Shown here piece by piece: positions 31,429 through 39,947 of a stretch of DNA of 64,000 nucleotides. The position numbers and the translations under genes were made by a program. The DNA lies in assembly GCA_029556545.1 (NCBI GenBank), contig JAKQEQ010000111.1, forward strand, positions 46,913 to 110,912, read 5' to 3'. This DNA comes from Candidatus Hydrogenedentota bacterium. Lineage in GTDB: Bacteria; Hydrogenedentota; Hydrogenedentia; Hydrogenedentales; JAGMZX01. Each line of letters begins with the position of its first letter. The stretch's first letter is position 1. The notes under the pieces were generated by a model. That model was not told the origin of the DNA. It saw nothing but the letters and a program-made list of their open reading frames with translations, and did no database searches.

Positions 31429-32883
31429 ATGTACGCACTGTTCTGGCGTTTCCTGAGCGGCTTTGTTGCGATTTTCACGCGGAACATTATCACGCTGGCG
31501 GGCTCGACGCTCGTGACGGCGAGTGTGATTTTGATTGCGGTGTTGATGGGCCTGGAGACGATGGGGCGTGTCGACTCGCCGTATCTGGGGATTGTCATAT
31601 TTCTTATTCTTCCCGGGTTCTTCGTGCTGGGGCTGCTGGTAATCCCGCTGGGCGTCTTGTGGGAGCGTTGGCGCGCGCGGAAGCGGAGCATGGTCGCGGC
31701 GGAGGAAGCGGCGAAGCCCTTTCCCGTGCTGGACTTCAACAATGCCCGTGTGCGCGGCGTGGCGGGGGCGGTGGCGCTGCTGACGGTCTTCAACTTCGGG
31801 ATCATGGGCGTCATCAGCTACAAAGGGGTGGTATACACGGAGTCGGTGGACTTCTGCGGGCGGGTCTGCCACACGGTGATGGAGCCGGAGTACACGGCCT
31901 ACCTCGATTCGCCGCACTCGCGGGTCGCGTGCGTCGAATGCCATATCGGGCCGGGGGCGGACTGGTTTGCGAAGTCGAAGTTGTCCGGCGTGCGGCAGGT
32001 GGTCGCGGTTACGCTCGATACCTTCTCGCGGCCCATCCCGAGCCCGGTGCGCGAGTTGCGGCCCTCGAAGGAGACCTGCGAGGAGTGCCACTGGCCCGCG
32101 AAATTCACGGGCGACCGCATCCGCGTGATCCCGAAGTATCTCGAAGACGAGGAGAACTCGCTCATCCATTCCGTCCTGCTCATGCACATCGGCGGCGGCC
32201 ACGGCGGCGGGCACGGCATCCATAGCTGGCACATCGACCCGAGCAAGACGACCACGTACCTGCCGCTCGATGAGCAGCGGCAGGAAATCGGGATCGTGCG
32301 CGTGACCGAGGCCGACGGAACGGTAACGGAGTACCGCGCCTCGGGCCTGGAACTGACGGAAGAGGAGGTCGCGAAGGCGGAATTCCGCACGATGGACTGC
32401 ATCGACTGCCACAACCGGCCCACGCATATCTTCCACGCGCCGGCGCAGGCCGTGGACCTGCGCATGGCGTCGGGCGGTATCGACCCCTCGTTGCCGTATG
32501 TCAAGCGGGTCGGCGTCGAGGCATTGGAGGCGGCGGTGGGCGAACCCGGCGACCTCGATCGGATCGCCGCGCACGTGCGCGATTTCTACGCGCGCGATTA
32601 CGCCGAACTCGCGGAACAGCAACGCGGAACCATCGATAAGGCCGTCGAGGAATTGCAGGGCATTTACAAGCGCAACGTGTTCCCCGACATGAAGGTGACC
32701 TGGAACACGTATCCGAACAACCTCGGCCACAACGACGATTTCCCCGGCTGCTTCCGCTGCCACGACGATTCGCACGAATCCAAGACCGGACAGACCATTC
32801 GCGGCGATTGCAGCCTCTGTCACACGCTGCTGGCCTGGGACGAAGAAGACCCGGACATCCTCAAGCAGTTGGAACTCAAGTAG
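31429..32883 (+). CDS. NapC/NirT-type multihaem cytochrome c (membrane quinol dehydrogenase)
   Basis: Likely passes electrons from the quinol pool to periplasmic acceptors. There are three membrane helices (about residues 15-40, 53-76 and 110-130), then a periplasmic haem domain. Haem sites: C143-G-R-V-C-H148 (a C-x3-C-H variant), CVECH (168-172), CEECH (217-221), CIDCH (324-328), CFRCH (441-445) and CSLCH (461-465), six in total. YTAYLDSPHSRVACVECH matches the NapC/NirT pattern. At 484 residues it is over twice the size of NapC/NrfH, with two extra haem segments at the C-terminus. The ATG follows AGGAGG. No reductase partner is adjacent, so the acceptor is unknown. Confidence 0.85.
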   Translation: MYALFWRFLSGFVAIFTRNIITLAGSTLVTASVILIAVLMGLETMGRVDSPYLGIVIFLILPGFFVLGLLVIPLGVLWERWRARKRSMVAAEEAAKPFPVLDFNNARVRGVAGAVALLTVFNFGIMGVISYKGVVYTESVDFCGRVCHTVMEPEYTAYLDSPHSRVACVECHIGPGADWFAKSKLSGVRQVVAVTLDTFSRPIPSPVRELRPSKETCEECHWPAKFTGDRIRVIPKYLEDEENSLIHSVLLMHIGGGHGGGHGIHSWHIDPSKTTTYLPLDEQRQEIGIVRVTEADGTVTEYRASGLELTEEEVAKAEFRTMDCIDCHNRPTHIFHAPAQAVDLRMASGGIDPSLPYVKRVGVEALEAAVGEPGDLDRIAAHVRDFYARDYAELAEQQRGTIDKAVEELQGIYKRNVFPDMKVTWNTYPNNLGHNDDFPGCFRCHDDSHESKTGQTIRGDCSLCHTLLAWDEEDPDILKQLELK

Positions 32884-32982
32884 TCCGCGGGGACAGGCGG
32901 GAACATTGCCTTGCGAGCCACGTCGCTGTATCTTATAGCGGGTCGGCGATAGTGTGATTGTCCCTGGCGCAGGAGTGTGGTC

Positions 32983-34656
32983 TTGGGGAGTTACTTGGTC
33001 TTATCGCGCCGCGCGGCGCGTCTGCTGCGCGTTCTCGCCATGCTGTTCGTGGCGGGATTCCATTTTGCGCTGATTGGCGGTCCCGGCTGGGCTCGCCTCT
33101 TGATCCTGCTGCTTCCGCTGGCGTCGCCAGCCTTTCTGGTGTCGATGGTCCTTCTTTGCGTCGTCCTGACGTACCTCATGGCGTTCGCGGGCATAACGTG
33201 GTATGAGCAGGCCTTCTCCGCGGGGTATCTGCTGGCGTCGATGGCGTGGGCGTTTCGGGGCCGTCTGATTGTGGATGCGGAGACCGCTCCCCGCACGCGC
33301 GCCCTGGTCGAGCGCTGGGCGGGAATGCTGCGCGGTGTCCTGGCGGTTGCGGCGCTCGCCCTGATCGGCTACGTGATTCTGTTCCAGACCGCGCCCGTCG
33401 TCGTCTCGGTCCTGTCCGCGATGCTTCTTGCGGTCTTCCGGCGTGCCCTGCCGACCTCGAGGAATGGAGCGCGGCCGCCGTGGACATGGAAGTCCGCGCT
33501 TGGCACGGCGGCCCTCTGCGTGGCGTCGCTGGCGGTGTCGCTGTGCGTTCTCGAAGCAGGCGCGCGGCTGCTGTTCGGCCCGCCGGTGCCGGAGGCGTAT
33601 CTCGTCCATCCGCGGCGCATCTTCACCCACGGCGCGAACGCATCAAGTTACTATTCCGTGGGTATGGGCAAGGAGGAACCCCTGCACGCGCCGTTCACGA
33701 TCTCGTCGCAGGGACTGCGCGGCGAGACGACGTACGGCCCGAAGCGCCCGAACGAATTTCGCGTATTGATGCTGGGGGACTCTCAACTTTTCGGAGCGGG
33801 CGTTCACGACGACGAGACGATTCCGCGCCTCCTGGAGGAGCGATTCGACGCGCGATCCTGTTCGGAGCGGTTCGTCTTCATGAACGCCGGCGTGGGCGGT
33901 TACGGACCGTGGCAGGAGCTCGACCTGCTCAAGGAATTGGCGGGCACGCTGCGGCCCGACCTCGTGGTCCTGCAACTCTACCTGGGGAACGACATCGGCG
34001 ACACGCTCCTGCGCCTGGGCAAGCACCTGCGCGCCCACAACGTGCCCGTAACGCGGTACTTCTTCTTTCTGAAGCACGCGGCCGCGCCCGCCGTGCGCGT
34101 CCATCAATTGATCTTCTCGTCAAGCTCCGCCTACCGTCAATTCTGGCGCGTGTCGGGCGGCCCTTACGCCATCCTGGACCTCCTGCAGCGAACGCGCTTC
34201 TTCCGCCTTCCGCCCCTGCCGCCCATGGCGCCAACGGAGAATCGACACTTTTTTGTCGAAGTAAACCTCAAAGAGTGGTATCCCGAACTCGAAGAGGGCT
34301 GGGCGCTGATGCGGGAGGATATTCGCGGCATAGCACGGACATGTCGGGATCTCGGGGTTGATCTCGTCGCGTTCGCCGTCCCGGTTGCGCAAGCCATATC
34401 AGATCTCTACTGGCGCGATTGTGTCCGAGAGAACCAGGAGGCCCTGTACGATCGAGATAAGGACGTGGACGTGGTCGAGCAGTTTCTGCACGAGTGCGGC
34501 ATCCCCTACGTCCCCCTGCGAGAACGCATGCGCAATTCCGAGAACCCCGAGTCGCTGTACTATCGCCATGACGGCCACCTTACCGCGAAAGGCGCGCGCC
34601 TCGTCGCGGAAATCCTGGCGGAGTACCTGGGCCGCGCCTACGCGTGTGAAGAATGA
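32983..34656 (+). CDS. Membrane-bound SGNH hydrolase-like protein
   Basis: About five hydrophobic segments in the first 195 residues are followed by an SGNH/GDSL domain. The nucleophile motif is LMLGDSQLFG (serine near 267), block II glycine is in NAGVGGYGPWQ, block III LQLYLGNDIGD, and the C-terminal Asp-His pair YYRHDGHLTAKG. This layout is that of acyl- or acetyl-esterases and transferases acting on surface glycans (AlgX/AlgJ-like fold), but the exact role is unknown. The start is uncertain: TTG 32983 lies 7 nt after AGGAG; GTG 32977 is in frame but only 1 nt from it. It ends 14 bp before a convergent glycosyltransferase gene. Confidence 0.75.
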   Translation: MGSYLVLSRRAARLLRVLAMLFVAGFHFALIGGPGWARLLILLLPLASPAFLVSMVLLCVVLTYLMAFAGITWYEQAFSAGYLLASMAWAFRGRLIVDAETAPRTRALVERWAGMLRGVLAVAALALIGYVILFQTAPVVVSVLSAMLLAVFRRALPTSRNGARPPWTWKSALGTAALCVASLAVSLCVLEAGARLLFGPPVPEAYLVHPRRIFTHGANASSYYSVGMGKEEPLHAPFTISSQGLRGETTYGPKRPNEFRVLMLGDSQLFGAGVHDDETIPRLLEERFDARSCSERFVFMNAGVGGYGPWQELDLLKELAGTLRPDLVVLQLYLGNDIGDTLLRLGKHLRAHNVPVTRYFFFLKHAAAPAVRVHQLIFSSSSAYRQFWRVSGGPYAILDLLQRTRFFRLPPLPPMAPTENRHFFVEVNLKEWYPELEEGWALMREDIRGIARTCRDLGVDLVAFAVPVAQAISDLYWRDCVRENQEALYDRDKDVDVVEQFLHECGIPYVPLRERMRNSENPESLYYRHDGHLTAKGARLVAEILAEYLGRAYACEE

Positions 34657-34670
34657 CTCGGGCGGATACG

Positions 34671-35501
34671 CTACGCCAACACCGCGCGCGCGTCGCGCAG
34701 GACGGCCTCCGCATCCGGCCAAGGATCGCCCGCAACCACGTGCACCCGCGCGCCGCGCGGCGCCCAGACTGTCGGGTCGGTCGGGCCGAAAACGGCCACG
34801 GTCGGACAGCCGACCGCGGCGGCGAGATGGGTAATGCCGCTGTCGTTGCCGATGTACAGCCGCGCGCCCGCCAGGATGCCCGCAATCTCGACGAGCGGCG
34901 CGTCGCGAAGCGCGGCGTGATTCTCTGGCAAGCGCAAGGACTCCTCGGCGGGACCGACGCACCACGCCACGCCATAACCGCGCGCGGCGAGTTCCCCCGC
35001 TACCGTCAGAAACCGGTCGAAAGGCCAGTTCTTGCGCCGACCTCCGCTGCCGGGCGCGAGTATGACTTCGTGGCGGGGCGTCGGCGCGACGGCGAGCCGA
35101 AACGGCGGTGCGGCGGGGTATCCCAACGCCGCAAGGTAATATTCCGATGCGTGACGAGGCCAGTCGGCGGGAGGCAACCCGGCGAAGCACCGAACATCCG
35201 CGACACCGCATGATCCGAGGCCGGAGGCGATGGCGGCATCGTCGTCGCGCATCCAGACGACGGCCCGGTCAAAGCCGGCGAGAAACGCGCGAAGACGCGC
35301 ACTCGGCGCGGTGAACACGCTGGCGAAGTCGATGGCATCCAGGCTGTGTGCGCGCGCGGCGAGGCCGCCCGCGACTGCCAGAGTGATGCGGTCCGCGGAC
35401 CCCGCCAGTTCAACGGGTCCTTCCGCGACCAGACAAGCAAGGGCGGGACACGACAGCAGGAAGTCGCCGATTCCGCCCGTATGCACGACGAGGGTGCGCA
35501 T
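34671..35501 (-). CDS. Glycosyltransferase family 9 (heptosyltransferase-like)
   Basis: GT-B fold enzyme that typically adds ADP-heptose or a related sugar to lipopolysaccharide core. The N-terminus MRTLVVHTGGIGDFLLSCPAL is the classic GT9 start (G-G-I/L-G-D acceptor loop). The donor side shows EVILAPGSGGRRKNWPFDRF and YIGNDSGITHLAAAVGCP followed by VAVFGPTDP. The 276-residue length is at the short end. The ATG at 35501 has no clear ribosome site. It follows the Tat sugar-isomerase gene by 46 bp in the same direction. Confidence 0.88.
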   Translation of the reverse strand: MRTLVVHTGGIGDFLLSCPALACLVAEGPVELAGSADRITLAVAGGLAARAHSLDAIDFASVFTAPSARLRAFLAGFDRAVVWMRDDDAAIASGLGSCGVADVRCFAGLPPADWPRHASEYYLAALGYPAAPPFRLAVAPTPRHEVILAPGSGGRRKNWPFDRFLTVAGELAARGYGVAWCVGPAEESLRLPENHAALRDAPLVEIAGILAGARLYIGNDSGITHLAAAVGCPTVAVFGPTDPTVWAPRGARVHVVAGDPWPDAEAVLRDARAVLA

Positions 35502-35547
35502 GAGTGATTCGTCTTGCCCACAACCGAGTGCGGCCGCGCCGCGGGGG

Positions 35548-36459
35548 TCAGGCGTAACCCGCCTCGCGGAGACAGCCGCGCAACGTTGCGAGGTCCGCAG
35601 CCATGTGGTCCATCGCGGCGGGTATGTCGCCCATGTCATATTCGAAATGAATCGAGATCGGGCCGTTGAAGCGCGCGTGCCAGAACAGCCGCAGTATCTC
35701 CGTGATAGGCACAATGCCTTCGCCGAGAGGCGTCCACTTCGGTTGCGCGCCGTTCCACACGAAATCCTTCACCGACATCATCTTCGCGTGCCGCGTCATC
35801 AGCCGCGTCGTGATCTGCCAGTCGCCGAAAGTCCCCTCGACCATGGCGTGTCCGAGGTCGAAATTCGCCCCGAGGCGCGGCGAGCCGACCGCCTCGAAGA
35901 GATAGTGCAGGTCCCACACGGGCGCGCCGACGTTTAACATGCCGCTGTGGTTGTGATACCCCGCGTACATGTCGAATTCGTCGAGTAACTCCACCAGCGG
36001 CCCCATGTCCTTCGCGCACGCCTCGATACGGGCAATCGGGTCGCCCATGGGCGGATACCTGTGGCCGCCGATCCGCACGAACTTGATCCCGAGTTTCGAG
36101 GCGGCTTCGAGGATGGACCGCGCCGTCGCGTCTCGTCCGTCAGCGATGCGCGTCGTAATCATCGGTACTTCGATCCCCTCCGCGCACAAGACCTCGACGG
36201 CGCGGGGCAGGTCCTCCGCCACGCGATCCGGCAGGACGTGGCCCCCTTCGCGTACGGTGAGGTCGACCCCGTCGAATTCGAGCCGCTTCACCTGCGTCGC
36301 CAGGGCCCTGTAGGTAGTCAGATGCTGCAAGTGCTTCGAGAACACGCAGACCGGCGGCGGCGCCAAGGACGCCCCCTGCGCGGCCGCCGACCCCGAGAAC
36401 GCGAGCGCGGACGCGGCGGTCGCCGCCAGAAACTCGCGACGCGAAAGACTGCTGCTCAT
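35548..36459 (-). CDS. Tat-exported sugar phosphate isomerase/epimerase-like protein
   Basis: 303-residue xylose-isomerase-like TIM barrel with a twin-arginine signal (SRREFLAATAASALAF, then AQG). Family metal-site segments: MITTRIADGRD, YAGYHNHSGM, LGANFDLGHAMVEG, MMSVKDFVW and ISIHFEYDMGD. Secreted members of this family are frequent in Planctomycetota-like genomes; the substrate is unknown. The ATG at 36459 follows GGAGG by 7 nt. A good sigma70 promoter lies immediately upstream (36517-36489). Likely co-transcribed with the glycosyltransferase. Confidence 0.85.
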   Translation of the reverse strand: MSSSLSRREFLAATAASALAFSGSAAAQGASLAPPPVCVFSKHLQHLTTYRALATQVKRLEFDGVDLTVREGGHVLPDRVAEDLPRAVEVLCAEGIEVPMITTRIADGRDATARSILEAASKLGIKFVRIGGHRYPPMGDPIARIEACAKDMGPLVELLDEFDMYAGYHNHSGMLNVGAPVWDLHYLFEAVGSPRLGANFDLGHAMVEGTFGDWQITTRLMTRHAKMMSVKDFVWNGAQPKWTPLGEGIVPITEILRLFWHARFNGPISIHFEYDMGDIPAAMDHMAADLATLRGCLREAGYA

Positions 36460-36488
36460 GATGCTTCCTCCAAGCGTTGGATACGCCC

Positions 36489-36517
36489 ACTATAAAAAGG
36501 CGGACGCGGGCGTTCAA
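36489..36517 (-). promoter_or_regulatory. sigma70-type promoter for the Tat isomerase/glycosyltransferase unit
   Basis: On the minus strand TTGAAC (36517-36512), 17-bp spacer, TATAGT (36494-36489). Its end is 30 bp from the start codon. Confidence 0.65.
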
Positions 36518-36544
36518 GAGGGACATCCCGTATCGGCAATGGGC

Positions 36545-36578
36545 GCGCGGGCCGGCTGAGGGGAGGACCGGCCCGCGC
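36545..36578. repeat. Perfect 11-bp hairpin with purine-rich loop, upstream of the fliM operon
   Basis: GCGCGGGCCGG (36545-36555) and CCGGCCCGCGC (36568-36578) pair perfectly around the loop CTGAGGGGAGGA. No T-run follows on either strand. It may end a transcript or be part of an unrecognised RNA. Confidence 0.55.
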
Positions 36579-36806
36579 TGGGGGGAGGAATCGTTCAGGG
36601 TCATGTATGGGGCATGGGGAACCCCGCTGTTGAAAGAAACGGCGGATCGGTCTACTTGGTTGACCTATCCGTCATCCGGGTGCGCCTGAACAAAAATATG
36701 AATTGTAGAAAATCTTCAAGATGTCAAGAGATCGGTCATCAAGGCCGGATTCTGCGTATCTGGCTATCACTAAAGGCGTTATCACCGATCTTCGCAGGTT
36801 TTCGTC
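36579..36806. other. Region upstream of the fliM promoter, no gene seen
   Basis: An open frame runs in phase into fliM from 36614, but lacks a ribosome site and does not resemble FliM. The part from about 36680 to 36790 is AT-richer than its surroundings and might hold activator sites. No -24/-12 element or FliA-type box was found. Confidence 0.4.
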
Positions 36807-36835
36807 TTGCGCGACCCGTTCGGCTGTGCTATACT
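36807..36835 (+). promoter_or_regulatory. sigma70-like promoter for the fliM operon
   Basis: TTGCGC (36807-36812), 17-bp spacer, TATACT (36830-36835). The leader to the fliM ATG would be about 42 nt. Confidence 0.55.
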
Positions 36836-36883
36836 CGCCGCACGTTGGGAAAGGCTGGAATTCCCTGCCGTCGCGGAGCGTCT

Positions 36884-37864
36884 ATGGCCGACATATTAAG
36901 CCAGGATGAAGTAGACCTGTTGTTGAGCGCCGTCACCGAGGGTGAAGAGGTGGCGGAGGCCGCGACGCCGCAGCCAGCGGACATGCAGTTGACGGCATAC
37001 GATTTTCGGCGTCCGGAGCGGGTTTCAAAGGAGCAGTTGAAAGGGCTGCAGAGCCTGTTTGACGCCTTTGCGCGGGAAGTGAGCATCCTGTTTCCGCCGT
37101 TCCTGCGGACCGTGGTGCGGCTTGACCTGACCTCGCTCGATCAATTGACCTATGACGAGTTCATTCTCTCCGTGTCGCGGCCGACGTCGCTGACGGTCAT
37201 CAACATGGCGCCGCTCGACGGGAACGCGGTCATCGAGATGAGTCCGTCGATGGTATTTCCTATCGTGGACCGGGTGCTGGGCGGCAAAGGCGCGACCCTG
37301 CCGGAGCCGCGCGAACTCACCGAAATCGAAGACCGGATCATACAACGCATCGTGATGATGATGCTCGACTGCCTGAAGCGGTCGTGGGACCAACTCATCG
37401 AGTTCGACTTGTCCATCACGCAGACGGAGAGCGACCCGCTCATCGTGCAGATTGTGGCCGGCAGCGAGATGGTTGTCCTCGTGGGCTACGAGATCCACGT
37501 AGGCGAGACCGTCGGCACGATGAACGTGTGCATCCCCCTGCTGGTGTTGAATCCCATTCTGGACCAGATATCGCAACAGGCCCACTTCATGCGGCGGCTC
37601 TCTCCGGAACAGTCCAGCCTGACGCGCTCGATAATCGAGGGGATTGTGCGCCAGGCGGTGTCGCCCGTGGACGCGGTGCTGGGCCAGGCGCGACTCAAGC
37701 TGAGCGACGTGGCCCGCCTTCAGGTGGGCGACGTGGTGCAATTGAATACGACGCCCAAGGAGCCTATCCTGCTGCAGGCAGGCGGCTGCCCGGCGTTCCG
37801 CGTCCGGCCCGGCCGCCGCGGGGAACAAAGCGCCGTGCAGGTCGTGTCACTGATACGGCAATGA
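36884..37864 (+). CDS. fliM: Flagellar motor switch protein FliM
   Basis: Middle layer of the C-ring that binds CheY-P and FliG. MADILSQDEVDLLLSAV is the conserved CheY-binding N-terminal peptide. The CheC-like middle domain carries TYDEFILSVSRPTSLTVINM and VIEMSPSMVFPIVDRVLGG. The C-terminal SpoA domain is seen in ARLKLSDVARLQVGDVVQLN. Length 326, normal. The ATG follows GCGGAG by 6 nt. First gene of flagellar block 1, with fliN 10 nt downstream. Confidence 0.95.
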   Translation: MADILSQDEVDLLLSAVTEGEEVAEAATPQPADMQLTAYDFRRPERVSKEQLKGLQSLFDAFAREVSILFPPFLRTVVRLDLTSLDQLTYDEFILSVSRPTSLTVINMAPLDGNAVIEMSPSMVFPIVDRVLGGKGATLPEPRELTEIEDRIIQRIVMMMLDCLKRSWDQLIEFDLSITQTESDPLIVQIVAGSEMVVLVGYEIHVGETVGTMNVCIPLLVLNPILDQISQQAHFMRRLSPEQSSLTRSIIEGIVRQAVSPVDAVLGQARLKLSDVARLQVGDVVQLNTTPKEPILLQAGGCPAFRVRPGRRGEQSAVQVVSLIRQ

Positions 37865-37874
37865 GGGAATTGAG

Positions 37875-38816
37875 ATGCAGCCAGCCTTGGCAAGGGTAGC
37901 GGCGGATCACCTGCTGAAGGGTGCGTTCGACGTGCTCGACGCGCTGCTCGCGAAGTCGTTTCGGTTCGAGGTGACAGGCATCGAGACGGCGGACGCCGGC
38001 ATGGTCGCTGAATGGCTTGCCGAGTATGCCGTGTGCCTGAGCGCACGTATTGAAAACGACGGCGGCGACGTGGCGTTGCTGCTGCGCGCCGCGGATGCGG
38101 CGCGTGTCGCCGCGCTGGTGCAGGGCGGCGCGCCCTCGGAGAAGGACTTTCTAACGGACGAAGACCGAGGCGTGCTGAAGGAAGTGGCGGAATCGGCCCT
38201 CGGCGGCGCCGTCACGTGCCTGTTCGAAGCCGCCGGAGGCGACACCGGGCAATTGGCGGAAACGCGGGTCGAGGAACGACTCCCTGAAGACGCGGCTACG
38301 CTGTTGTCGCGTTTAGGTGAGTCGATCACCGCGGCGGCGTTTTCGTTCACGGCGGAAGACATGGCGGGATCGGGTGTGCTGCTCTACAGTGAGTCCTTCG
38401 AGGAAATCGTGCCGCCGAGACTCGTGGGCGGCGGCGCGGGCGCACCGCCGACGCCGGAACCGACGTTGAGCCCCGAGGAGATGTCCGATATTCTGAGCGG
38501 CTTCGGCCACGAGCCCCCGCCGTCTTCGGATCGCCCGGCGTCCGCCCCGATCACGCCGCCGAATCTCGACATGGTGATGGATATACGGCTTGTGGCGACG
38601 GCCCGCCTGGGCCGGGTGGAAATGCCCATCGGCGACATTCTCGGGCTGGGTCCCGGGTCGATCGTCGAGGTCGGGCACCTCATCGACGAGCCGGTCGAAC
38701 TGCTGATCAATGACCGGCTGATCGCGCGGGGCGACGTGGTGGTCGTGGACGAGAAGTTCGGCTTGCGCATCACGGAAATCGTCAGCCCGCAGGAGAGGAT
38801 CAAGAGTCTACGTTGA
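37875..38816 (+). CDS. fliN: Flagellar motor switch protein FliN/FliY
   Basis: C-ring base protein. The C-terminal SpoA domain is typical: MDIRLVATARLGRVEMPIGD, then LGLGPGSIVEVGHLIDEPVELLINDRL, DEKFGLRITEIVS. At 313 residues it is far longer than enteric FliN (about 137); the N-terminal 180 residues, ending in a proline-rich linker, make it FliY-like in layout, although a CheC phosphatase motif is not evident. The stop TGA overlaps the TTG start of the sigma factor gene (TTGA), so the two are coupled. Confidence 0.9.
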   Translation: MQPALARVAADHLLKGAFDVLDALLAKSFRFEVTGIETADAGMVAEWLAEYAVCLSARIENDGGDVALLLRAADAARVAALVQGGAPSEKDFLTDEDRGVLKEVAESALGGAVTCLFEAAGGDTGQLAETRVEERLPEDAATLLSRLGESITAAAFSFTAEDMAGSGVLLYSESFEEIVPPRLVGGGAGAPPTPEPTLSPEEMSDILSGFGHEPPPSSDRPASAPITPPNLDMVMDIRLVATARLGRVEMPIGDILGLGPGSIVEVGHLIDEPVELLINDRLIARGDVVVVDEKFGLRITEIVSPQERIKSLR

Positions 38817-39583
38817 CCACGATACTGCCCGAGACACGGGAGCGCGAACTCTGGGCGCGCTTCAAGGAACACGACGACGTCGAGGCCCGCGAGCAGCTCA
38901 TCATGCACTACATGCGCGTGGTCAGGTTCATCGCGGGCCGCATGGCGATCCACGTGCCGTCGAGCGTCGAGATGGACGATCTGGTCGGTTGGGGCGTCAT
39001 GGGCCTGCTGGACGCGACCCAGCGTTACGACCACACGCAGGACATCAAATTCTCGACCTACGCCTCGATCCGCATCCGCGGCGCGATTATCGATCAAATC
39101 CGGTCGCTCGACTGGGCGCCGCGATCCCTGCGGAACATGGCGCGCAAGGTGGGCGCGGCCCGCGAACGACTCCGGCACGAGAAAGGGCGCGACCCGAACT
39201 CGGAGGAGATCGCCGAGACGCTGGGCACGACGCCCGACCACGTCGACGAGACGCTGGCCCAGTTGCAGACGGCCCAGGTGCTCTCGCTGGACGATTACCT
39301 CCCGAGCGAGGAGACGGGAGAACACCGGAAGCGGCACGTGACGAGCGACGCCTCGGCGCCGTCGCCGAGCGATGCGCTCGAGGCGAAGGAGCGCCAGCAG
39401 CGGCTCGCGGACGCGATTCTGGCGCTACCGGAACAGCAGCAGAAAGTGCTAAACTTGTATTACTACCGGGAATTGACGCTGAAAGAAATCGGCGTCGTGC
39501 TCGAGGTTACGGAATCGCGCGTGTGCCAGATACACAGCGCGGCGGTAAAGCGGCTGCGCGAGGCCATGCGCGGAGAAGCGTGA
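38813..39583 (+). CDS. fliA: Flagellar sigma factor FliA (sigma28, WhiG type)
   Basis: Directs RNA polymerase to late flagellar promoters. Region 2 is clear (EQLIMHYMRVVRFIAGRMAI, VEMDDLVGWGVMGLLDATQRYD, KFSTYASIRIRGAIIDQIRS, LDWAPRSLR), then region 3 (EKGRDPNSEEIAETLGTTPD) and region 4 (LPEQQQKVLNLYYYRELTLK, EIGVVLEVTESRVCQIHSAA). 256 residues. The start is a TTG overlapping the fliN stop by four bases; no ATG lies near. No FlgM anti-sigma gene is in the window. Confidence 0.93.
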   Translation: MTTILPETRERELWARFKEHDDVEAREQLIMHYMRVVRFIAGRMAIHVPSSVEMDDLVGWGVMGLLDATQRYDHTQDIKFSTYASIRIRGAIIDQIRSLDWAPRSLRNMARKVGAARERLRHEKGRDPNSEEIAETLGTTPDHVDETLAQLQTAQVLSLDDYLPSEETGEHRKRHVTSDASAPSPSDALEAKERQQRLADAILALPEQQQKVLNLYYYRELTLKEIGVVLEVTESRVCQIHSAAVKRLREAMRGEA

Positions 39584-39906
39584 TGCCTCAGCCGATAGAC
39601 CCTTATACGGAAGTCGCGCGCGTCCACGCGGCGGAACGCATCCAGCAGATAGCGGACCGCGCGTCGCTGGCCGCGCAACAACGCGCCCAGGCGACCAAGC
39701 AGCAACAGCACGTCGACGCCGAGACGCTGGTCCAGGAGGCTGAACAGAAAAGCGAACAGGTGGACCGGGAATTGCGCCGGAGAAACCCGTACTTGGGCCG
39801 GCGGCGGCGCAAGCGGGGCCAGGACTCGGACTCAGACGCGGAGGGCGGGGAGCATAAGCGGCCGCCCGCGGACCTCGAGGACCACCAGCTTGACGTGACG
39901 GTGTGA
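39583..39906 (+). CDS. Small conserved-position flagellar-operon protein, unknown
   Basis: The 107-residue product is polar and mostly helical (VARVHAAERIQQIADRASLA, QKSEQVDRELRRRNPYLGRR), ending in an acidic, proline-containing tail. No membrane segment. It overlaps the fliA stop by one base (TGATG) and its own stop may overlap a GTG start of the next gene (GTGA at 39903), so it is clearly translated as part of the operon. I do not recognise a family. Confidence 0.7.
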   Translation: MPQPIDPYTEVARVHAAERIQQIADRASLAAQQRAQATKQQQHVDAETLVQEAEQKSEQVDRELRRRNPYLGRRRRKRGQDSDSDAEGGEHKRPPADLEDHQLDVTV

Positions 39907-39947
39907 CGGTGCGCTCGGGGCAGGCGCCGGGACAAGGACGGGAGGCC

